This document shows positions 56,060-64,000 of a stretch of 64,000 nucleotides of DNA, in pieces. The stretch is from Marasmius tenuissimus. Lineage: Eukaryota; Basidiomycota; Agaricomycetes; Agaricales; Marasmiaceae. The position numbers and the translations under genes were made by a program. Every line of letters begins with the position of its first letter. Position 1 is the first letter of the stretch. The stretch covers positions 62,001-126,000 of the forward strand of contig JAQOTA010000056.1 in assembly GCA_029532415.1 (NCBI GenBank), read 5' to 3'. A model generated the notes under the pieces. It was not told where the DNA came from, ran no database searches, and worked only from the letters and a program-made list of their open reading frames with translations.

Positions 56060-56743
56060 TTGATTTCAATGATTTGATCAATGGATCGGTTTACTCTCAC
56101 CATCCCGTCTTAGACGCTATAGTAGGCTCTAGCGCCTTCTAACGCTGCCGGCCAGCTGCCATTTTTGCAACAATCGTCCCAGGATCTGGAATGTGGGTCC
56201 CAGAAGATATAACTGATGAGCCAGCATAGTTAAAGTGCACAGTGGGTATAACGAAGTAAACCTCACATGGGTAATACACAGAGTGTTCTTGTAGTCTTGA
56301 GATGCTTGAGAAGAGGTGATAATCGAGTAGATTGTCCTAAGGCTTAAGGCCTTTCGTCCAGTCTTTTATACATAAGTTTCTGGTACATGTAATGAGTATT
56401 ACACTAACTGAAACTACTACTAGAAGTAGGTATTCAGCCCTAAAGGCATAAAAGACATTAGTACTGTGTAAGTACTTCTACCATGAATGGTAGTATGCTT
56501 GGTGAGCATAGTCGTGTTTGCCTCATGTATTGGAGGCTCTACTTATGCTATTGGATAGCAACTGTCTATAGTATCATATATGATGAAACTAGATGTACGT
56601 AGTAAGATACGTAGACAGAGACGTAGACAGAGACGTAGTACTTGCATGAGGACGCAAGTGTTCTAGAGGCGTAGCTCTATAAATAGTGTGACGCGTAAAC
56701 AACACGTCAACAGCGTATCACATGATATCCATCATGTTCAACA
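56060..56743 (-). mobile_element. LTR of a second copia family with leader fragment
   Basis: 56743-56214 (530 bp) starts TGTTGAACATGATGG and ends GGCTCATCA on the minus strand. It is homologous to the solo LTR at 59840-60295 but longer. No target duplication is found (ATAAC versus GCGAG). The adjoining 150 bases (GTTATATCTTCTGGGACCC...) look like the leader after a 5' LTR. I infer a 5' LTR with the rest of the element deleted. Confidence 0.6.
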
Positions 56744-57118
56744 GCGAGGGCTTGTAAAGCGCCCATGAAGCGCCTGCGACAAAATCTACCTGACATCTTA
56801 TTTTTATCCCTTCCATAGCTGCTTTGGCACTCAAATCATGTTTTATAGTAAGTATTAAGTTGTTGATACTGTGCCTGTACTGATATCATACAAATTTCAA
56901 TCTAAACAAACACCTAAATTGATACAACTAAGGACTTGGATCCAACCCTCCGTCTGAAGTACTGAGCTACAGGATTCATCAAGGCCTTGAAAAAAATGTG
57001 GAAGCAAGAATAAAGAACATATTCATAATATGGCAGATTATGGGCAACCAAACACCCAGAAAACCTATGGAATGTAGGGACATGCGGTACACTTTGCGGG
57101 CGCTCTACAAGCCCTCGC
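56744..57118. repeat. Inverted-repeat-bounded AT-rich segment
   Basis: GCGAGGGCTTGTAAAGCGCCC at 56744-56764 is matched by its near-exact complement (one mismatch) at 57098-57118. It may be a MITE whose left edge was reached by the neighbouring LTR insertion. No target duplication seen. Confidence 0.5.
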
Positions 57119-57374
57119 AGCCAAAAAGAGGCCCAAAAACACCGAGCCGAGCTGCCCTTTAGCCGGGTTAGTTTGAACTTAGCGCCCAGACGGCGACAGA
57201 CAGGTTCTAGTCAGGAAGAACTTATGAGAACTTCCGGCGATTTCAATCCGCACGCGGCATGGCAGTCAAAGCTCAGTTTGGACTCCCACCACCACCACGC
57301 AGCAAAGAGACGGTGAGTGCCATGATCTTGCTCTGTAAATCATGTTCATGGCCTTTTAGAACCTGCTGCAGTGT

Positions 57375-58907
57375 GTGCACATGAATCTAAACATGACAGA
57401 ATTACTCCGGATATCCATCGACCGTGTTCTGTTCATCGAGAACTATCATCTTGAGCAAGGATTGCCTCATGGTCTAGAGACCATCTGCCAGCATCTTCCA
57501 GCAATCCAGAGCGATACCACACGCTTGGACTCAGAGATCACTCGGCTCAAATTGACCTTAACTTTGTTGAAGAACCATCGGGAACGATTGAGCCGTTCCA
57601 TCGCAAAGGGAAGGTCGTTAATCCCGCCACCCGTGCATAGATTGCCCAGCGAGCTCTTGTCCTGCATTTTTGAAATGGCCTCCAAACCGTTTACCGAACT
57701 TTCTGCCCTCCTCCGGTTCACACGTCCTCCATGGATCGTTGAAGAATCCATGGTGTGTGCTTGCTGGAGAGCAATTGCACTTTCTACACTGAGATTGTGG
57801 TTGGCGGTGAAATTTGTTGTGTTGCGTACGACAATCACCGACATAGAACATCTACGCAGGATGACAAAAAGGTTCATCACCCGCGCTTGCACCTCTCCTT
57901 TGACCGTCAAGTTCGACTTGCTCCAAGATGGCAAGATCACTTTTGATCCTGGCGATCCGTTCATGCTTCTTGTCAATTGGGCAGTGGAGATATTATGCGA
58001 GCGCTCATTTCAATGGCTTGATGTTGAATTCGTTGTTCCACCCAATTTCTTCTTGCTCCCCACCGTTCAAAGTATCAGAGGCAACCTCCCAAACCTTCAA
58101 AAAATCTCTATCCGCGGTCCTAAAACTCCTTTAGCCTTCACACACATACTTCTCGATGGCGGATGTCCAGCTCTTCGAGCTATCAAGATTTATGGACTTG
58201 GAGAGCTAGAAGACGAACTGTTGCAAACCATTCCATGGCAGCAGGTTGAAGACCTGAAGCTTGACAATTGTCGCTCGACATTAACACGTTCTCCTTTTTA
58301 CCTTGCGTCTCTTTGTCCAAAGCTCAAGTCCCTGAACCTTGGTGGCGACGGGGGGGACGAACAGAACGACTATCACTTTACTGGCCATGTGACCTCCAAT
58401 ATGGAGTCCCTCACCCTCACGTTGATGTCCGATTACAATGAGGCCCAGGACACATGGGTAGCATTTTTTGATCACATCACACTCCCTTGACTATCCTCTT
58501 TAACTCTCCAAGGCACCTATCATACTCACCAGATCGAGGATATTTCCTCCATCCTACAGTGTGTTACCCAATCGGCATGCCCAATCATATCACTGGCCCT
58601 TGAGTTCAGTCTACTCTCAATGACAGAGAATTACTGTCTTCTTTCCCTCCTGCCGAGTCTAACTACCCTTGCTCTCTATGAGCACCGGTATGAGACGCCA
58701 TCCCGATCACCACAACGGGACCGCTTGGAAGAATTTTCCCGCCTACTTTACGTTGACTTCGATTCCCCGGAGACACCAAACCTATTACCCCGACTTCAAC
58801 AAGTTTCGTTCGATCTTTCCAATTTACCGGGTCCATATAGAAGCCTTAGGTGGACGGTTTCTTCCCCTCTTTTGAAGCTGCTGAACTCCCTAGAAATGCA
58901 AGGTTGA
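57375..58907 (+). pseudogene. F-box gene with one in-frame stop
   Basis: Homologue of the intact gene at 28554-30290. 371 codons run from MHMNLNMTELLRIS through the coiled coil and the F-box (SLIPPPVHRLPSELLSCIF) to VAFFDHITLP. There TGA at 58488-58490 stands where both relatives have CGA (LPRLSSLTL). The same frame then stays open to TGA at 58905-58907. A single C-to-T change at CpG explains the stop. The second half is shortened relative to the intact gene and lacks its C-terminus. Confidence 0.85.
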
Positions 58908-59223
58908 AGGTGCTACTTATTCACTCGCAGCATCAGACAGAATCGTCACCATAGTACTGGCTTACTATGTTGGATGAGTGTTCCTTCCAGTCTTGTCAAT
59001 GTCCGGAAGCGCAGGCCCCGGGAGGCTGTAATTCCACATGGGCCACCGTGCAGCCTCTGCTGCATCAGGCGTTCATCAGGAGGCTAATACCCAGGGAAGC
59101 CTGTGAACTGGCGACGGGACCAACGTCCTTCCTCTTTCAACACACCGAGCTAACCAATCCTGATGGTTTTCTAATGAACTGGAACTTGGGAACCAAGTCA
59201 AGTCTCGCGATTACCGTATCGAG

Positions 59224-59675
59224 CAAGGGGGTCCAAAGAATTGAAAAAAGACCGGGGGTCGATTTTTTCTGAGAAGGCTCTGAGCTGGGCTACCCCCCCC
59301 CCCATGTAAACCTTCCTTTTTAAGTAAGTATACGTGATATACAGGCACGAAATGACTGGTAAAGCTATGCCTACCTCCTGAACATGGTATACAGTGCTCT
59401 CTGAAACTTGCCTAGAACCTCATATTCCGAGCTTTAGGCTTGGGAATCAACATACAGACTTTCAGGACCAGTCTGTGTGTTGAGATTTTAATGGGGAGGG
59501 ACAGTTCTGAGTATTTCCTGCAACTTATTCTCAAGTTACAAGTGTACCACACTGATACATCCCAGAAATGAGGTCCAGGACCCTTCATGGACAGCCATGT
59601 ATGGGGGTCTAAAAATTTTTCCAGGGGGGGGACCCCTCCCCCCCGGTCAGGGATTCAAATTGGTGGGCCCCCTTG
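59224..59675. mobile_element. 452-bp hAT-like MITE, 8-bp TSD
   Basis: The ends begin CAAGGGGG(T/C)CCA and share an inner GACCGGGGG about 25 bp from each end. The target duplication is GTATCGAG / GTATTGAG (59216-59223 and 59676-59683, one mismatch). The CAAGG start matches the hAT terminal consensus and the 8-bp TSD fits. Duplicate A has the empty site at 16,845-16,852. Long G and C runs near both ends; no coding. Confidence 0.82.
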
Positions 59676-59839
59676 GTATTGAGGTGTTCAATGTCATTTT
59701 GAAACGCTTGAATATGCTTAGCACATGTCGTTGGGTCATAAAGTAACGGCGATCTTTGGTCAACTGAGCAGTTCTCACTGAACAGGCATCATCAACAGAA
59801 ATGTGTAGCAAGTCCTTTATGGTTTGATCCATTGTTGGC

Positions 59840-60295
59840 TGTTGAACATGATGGATATCATGTGATACATATTGACGTGTTGTTTACGTGTCACACTATT
59901 TATAGAGCTACACCTCTAGAAACACTTGCGCTCTCATGCAAGAATGTATCTACATAGTTATTGCTTCACAAATGACACTGTAGATATCTACTACGTATGT
60001 AGTTACATCAAGTATGATGCTCATAGTCCAAAGTGCGAGGCACAATGGACGAAAGACTCATTAGTATTGGCTAAATACCTACTTCTAGTAGTAGTTTCAT
60101 AGTATTGTAATTACTCTTACATGTACAGAAACTTGTGTATAAAAGCTGGTATTCCAAGGCCTTAAGCCTTAGGACAATCCACTCGATTATCACCTCTTCA
60201 CAAGCATCTCAAGTCTACAAGAACACTCTGTGTATTACCCATGTGAGGTTTACTTCGTTATACCCACTGTGCACTTTAACTATGCTGGCTCAACA
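59840..60295 (+). mobile_element. Solo LTR of the second copia family, TSD TTGGC
   Basis: TGTTGAACATGATGG...GGCTCAACA, 456 bp, flanked by TTGGC (59835-59839 and 60296-60300). The empty site ATTGTTGGCTATCACAG is present in duplicate A near 17,000. It has TATTTATAG and TATAAAAG promoter-like motifs inside. Confidence 0.93.
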
Positions 60296-60866
60296 TTGGC
60301 TATCACAGCAAACTTTGGACAGTAATGAGCATATCATATGTACAGTGTTGGATGACTCATTTACAACTCCCAGTCTTTACCGCTTGTGTCTCTATCTTCA
60401 ATAGTATTGTGCTTGTTGGTGGGTTCAGTTCAAGCCTTAACGGACATTTCCCCCATGACCCTTTAAAGTGTTCAAACTTTCAACGTTCAACTGTTGCCCA
60501 GTCAGATCAACAATTATATTCTTGCTGTCAGCAAAGTCGGGCTTTCCCATCCAGATTTTGAGTGGTTTCTCAAGACTGAGACCGAGACATGGACGCTAAC
60601 GAGGCAGCAATTGCCACTATCCAATCCTTTGCCAATGACCAAGCCAATACGAGTCCTTTCTGCGTGAATTTCTATTCCTGAATAGTCTCGCATCATGAAA
60701 AGAACGGCAAATTTGAAGGGCTAGATGCTATGGCAGGTGCCAGAAGCATATATTTCATACAATCCATAACGCCGTAGCTAAATGTTGTAACAGAGCCACG
60801 TACTTTAGACATTGTCAGCACTGATGCTGAACGCCGCTAGGGTATCTTGAAAGTTGATCACTGGAA

Positions 60867-62416
60867 TCAATCAACAGCAAAAAAAGACCCGCTCGATACT
60901 TGAGTTTCGTCCTGGTGGTGGGAATACACGTTGGGCTGTGATGCTACCTGCCGTATATGTAGGACTACACGGCTACTGAGGATCGAGTGCATTGCACGCT
61001 CAAAGCTGTAGGTATTTTTATACCAATGTCAGATGCTAATCGGTAGAGAAATGCCTCGGGTACGCACGCAGCAAAGAGGTGAAGCATGTCGGGCTGATCG
61101 AGTAAGGAGAAAGAAGTTCAGCGGAATATGCCGTAGCTCAAAGCGACTCGAATTTGGGCTCACAGGACCGGTGCGAATCACAAGGACATTTACCAGTGAT
61201 AAGACTGGATGCGAGATATTAGTAGCAATTCCACCTCTAACTCTCTAGTGAGGATCCTCACAGAAGATGAAGCCATAGTATAGAACACCTGTTGGGAGAA
61301 CAGCAGTTTAGGTCCCGAGATTGTCCCAGCAGAGAGCAGCTCACCATCTTCATAAACTGTTTTCATGAGTCTAGATGTCCCGCCAATCCGGACTGGAAAA
61401 AAATTCAGTCATGGAGTTACTGAAGTAGAGTGGACCGGTCACCGGCAACTGACAGGCTGAGACCCCAGGAATCAGGATCATAATCAGCATCACTATAATT
61501 ACCTTTCAGTATCGACAATTCCTTACGCCGAGCCATGAGCTTACCAGTGTCGTAGATCATCATCAAAACCCAGCACAAGTAGAGAGTAGGGCTTCCACCA
61601 ACAAGAACACACTGAAAATAGGGGGATAGCAGTTCAGCATCTTCTTGGGTGTCAAACAATAATCCTTCCGGTGTAAAGTTCAAGGAGAGGCTTACAGTGA
61701 GTTGCACTCAGAAATTGCTGATAGAGGACAAAACATAGTGTCCATAGCCCTAGATAAAAAATGACGAGTCCGACTCCTACTCGAGTATGTTTCTTCCAAA
61801 CGGCCCAGATACGGATTGTGAGTAGTACTGTACCAGGCATGGTAAATCTGACCGGAAGGTGCAGAAGATGCTTGGGTATTGCATACCTTCAGAGAGGCCA
61901 ATACCAATGACAAAGCTCCCTGGGAGTATGGTACGAGGTGCTCGCGTGAGCTTTTATTACATTGGTAGTGTTGATGCACCTACAACCGGTCATGCGGTAA
62001 GTTATTTCGCAATATTTTGGGGTTGGATCATCCATCAAGGAATCTGGGCAAAAGGAACGATCAGGACCACGCGATGGGAAAATGGCAACCAACAGACACA
62101 CCGTCGAGTCCCACACCTAGGATATCGAAGAAGGGGAGGTATCGTTGTAGCAAGTAAAGAACTGTGACGATGGACCACCGCTTTCTCCAAATATGTCGTA
62201 TCTCCGTGTCGAAGTTGAGAGCAACATCATAAACGAGTAATGCTGAGCTGACAACTGAGAGACCATGGTATCAAGCTACAATCCCAACGACCCGAGAGGG
62301 AGACTAACCGTGCATATACTGATTAACAGTTAGCAGCTGGCAATAACATTTGTTGGGCCCGGACTCACTATGACCGCCTTCTGATACTCAAGCGCAGTAG
62401 TGGTGGAATCGCTCAT
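60867..62416 (-). CDS. DUF6533-family multi-pass membrane protein D
   Basis: Exons: 62416-62369, 62318-62309, 62254-62102, 62043-61984, 61919-61887, 61827-61696, 61640-61545, 61492-61454, 61392-61345, 61288-61262, 61204-61164, 61093-61068, 61005-60867; 283 residues. It begins MSDSTTTALEYQKAV. Hallmarks are LLVYDVALNFDTEIRHIW, LYLLQRYLPFF, LLTIRIWAVW, VGLVIFYLGLWTLCFVLY, LYLCWVLMMIYD, MLIMILIP and the terminal MHSILSSRVVLHIRQ. At intron 6 the ancestral donor and acceptor are both lost. A donor 2 nt downstream (CACT^GTAAGC) and an acceptor 9-10 nt upstream (AAGAAG) restore the phase. Intact on this model; no hydrophobin lies upstream. Confidence 0.78.
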
Positions 62417-63116
62417 TGGACTAATAGAGTGGTACTGAATCCGGGGAAAGCTCTATGCGATACAGATAATGGCACTACTTAAACATCCCAAAGCGTTGTA
62501 TTTGGCGGTGCGCGTGAGGTGGCCGGAAGATGAACAAGATCGAAGCAAAGTTCGACATCAACGACTCCACGCACCCCCAGTATCCGTTCCCACTGATACT
62601 AGGTCCCAACAAATCAAAAAGTTCGGCCCTCAGTGATCACTGTAGCTGAAGCCAATGGAGCCAATACCAGGCCAATACCCAAGGCTAGGGAGGGTATGAA
62701 ATGTGAATAGAAATCACAAGAGGACAACAGCATTTGAACACAGCACAGCCGCTGCACAGTAGCTAGCTGAGAGAAGAGATTGGGCGGAGGTTCGGCGAGC
62801 ATGGTCGTCGTGTTTATGATCGTGATGGTCATCCAAATCCAACTTCGAAGCATGATGGTGACGGCATATTCCGAGCCTCATCATAAATCGTCACTGCCTG
62901 CCAGACTCCACCCTCCGCCTCTGCCTCTGATCCTCCAGGCCGATAGAAGTTATAGATTATATACACACTTCGGCAATCCGAGGTGCTGGGAAAACATCAA
63001 GGGTCCGAGCCGTCGATGCTCAGTGAAAGTACAGTGTACGGGCGGGAGAAAATGTACAGCCTGAACCTCCGTTGCCTCTGAAGGTTCCATATTCGATACT
63101 AACATCGATCATGGTC
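62417..63116. other. Spacer upstream of DUF6533-D; hydrophobin missing
   Basis: Matches the DUF6533-to-hydrophobin spacer of duplicates A and C up to GGTTCCATATTCGATAC (about 63,095). It then jumps to sequence that in the other modules lies beyond the hydrophobin. No gene. Confidence 0.6.
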
Positions 63117-64000
63117 AGTCGATCGTTCATAACATCCGAAATGAAACGTACCTGTAAATGAGGCGTTGTATGACAATTCATGGAAGCCACAGACATAAGT
63201 TGTGGCCCCAAAGTCTCTCTATACGAATACCTCGCTTCGAGTGTCAGCGACATCGGAATTAGCAGCCGCGCGCCCTCCATTCTACCAAAGGACGTGTTTG
63301 ATGTCAGGGAAATGTAAATTGAGAACTGGATTAGATCTTGATGACGGCGAGTAGCGAAATTCACGAGCATGACATCTCGACGCGACCGTCGTAGCTACTT
63401 GAGAATCGAGGTCGTAGTGTCATGAGTGAGCGCTCGATGGGCGGCTCGGGTTCACTGAGGTCGAGTTAGCACATGGATGATGTTGAAATGGCGAATGTGT
63501 ACGGTTGCGGCAAGGAATCGAGCATTCGGGCTGAGTCGAAATCCCTCGAGCCTCGGTGGTGTGATAGGCCAGCGAATAAAGTAGTCGCCTCATACGACAG
63601 GATTCCATGTCCAAGAAGATGAGTCCCGGTATCATGTGTGTGGAGACTGCGACTCAACCGTTGATGACTCCCTAAAGATTACGAACGAAGAGTCATCACG
63701 GTGATTCTTTGGGGAGACTCAGACTCAGAGTCAGGTAGGACAAGCTTCCCGAGTGGCAAGACGTCTCACCTTGGTTCTAGTCCCTAGCCATGTTTCTTCG
63801 AGTCCCAAACCTCGCTCGTATTACTCAAGCATAGATCGTTTAGCCCGTTGTGAGTAGCTGCCGAATGACTTCCAGTCCTCAAAGATGTCCAAGTTTGATA
63901 CGATCGTCCCAGTGTTTCCTTGAAAGAACGTGACGATCAAGAACGAACTGGTAAACCCGGAACCAAATCACGACGCTCGGTAACTTCATGTATACCAGGT
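63117..64000 (-). other. Block X6, cut by the window end
   Basis: Diverged X copy following the hydrophobin-less spacer. The minus strand has MIPGLIFLDMESCRMRRLL near 63,560-63,635, matching LILGLIFSNIELCRLGRLI of X3. The rest lies beyond the window. Confidence 0.35.

Larger units (their letters stand above)
59045..62600. repeat. Segmental duplicate D (carries DUF6533-D)
   Basis: Counterpart of 16675-19650. It has gained a hAT-like MITE and a solo LTR, and lacks the MITE found at 17468-17836 in duplicate A. Confidence 0.8.

Noticed and set aside
1..64000. CRISPR array, bacterial operon or phage features
   Set aside because: No spaced direct repeats, no ribosome-binding sites; spliced genes throughout show a eukaryote.

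Overview
The window looks like accessory DNA of a mushroom-forming basidiomycete (Agaricomycetes). The evidence is intron-rich genes with introns mostly of 40-60 nt, class I hydrophobins, a DUF6533 multi-pass membrane family, F-box genes with the LIPPPVHRLPS-type motif, a cysteine-rich secreted protein and a Ty1/copia element. I see no housekeeping gene and no tRNA, rRNA or CRISPR array. Nearly everything is multicopy within the window.

Most of the sequence is diverged copies of one module: a DUF6533 membrane-protein gene (- strand), a hydrophobin (- strand), a non-coding or decayed block called 'X' here, and a small single-pass membrane-protein gene called 'K' here (+ strand, motif KKWFFPY). 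Two of the K genes face an inverted paralogue (K') across a foldback repeat. Layout: 0.5-8.3 kb, a 3.85-kb tandem duplication with HYD1-X1 and HYD2-X2, followed by K2, a foldback and a nonsense-mutated K'2. 12.8-16.2 kb, a 3.4-kb TIR transposon with a nested MITE. 16.7-26.8 kb, DUF6533-A, a MITE, dead HYD3, X3, K3, foldback, K'3. 28.6-30.3 kb, an intact F-box gene. 30.7-33.5 kb, DUF6533-B and X remnants. 33.7-34.6 kb, a 9-bp-TSD MITE and a solo LTR. 34.8-41.6 kb, DUF6533-C, HYD4, X4, a truncated K4 fused to an F-box fragment. 42.1-43.2 kb, a TIR element. 43.8-44.3 kb, a secreted Cys-rich protein. 45.4-55.6 kb, X5 and K5, the latter split by a full copia element. 56-60.3 kb, LTR and DNA-transposon debris around an F-box pseudogene. 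60.9-64 kb, DUF6533-D and an X block from which the hydrophobin is missing.

I built multi-exon models by requiring that splice sites and reading phase agree between paralogues. All four DUF6533 genes close into 13-exon models of 281-285 residues, and three of the four hydrophobins keep all eight cysteines. Intact paralogues next to dead ones, plus many paralogous empty sites for the insertions, show a locus shaped by segmental duplication, unequal exchange and transposition. Hydrophobins coat aerial structures. What the DUF6533 and K proteins do is unknown, and any functional link between module members is inference from co-duplication only.
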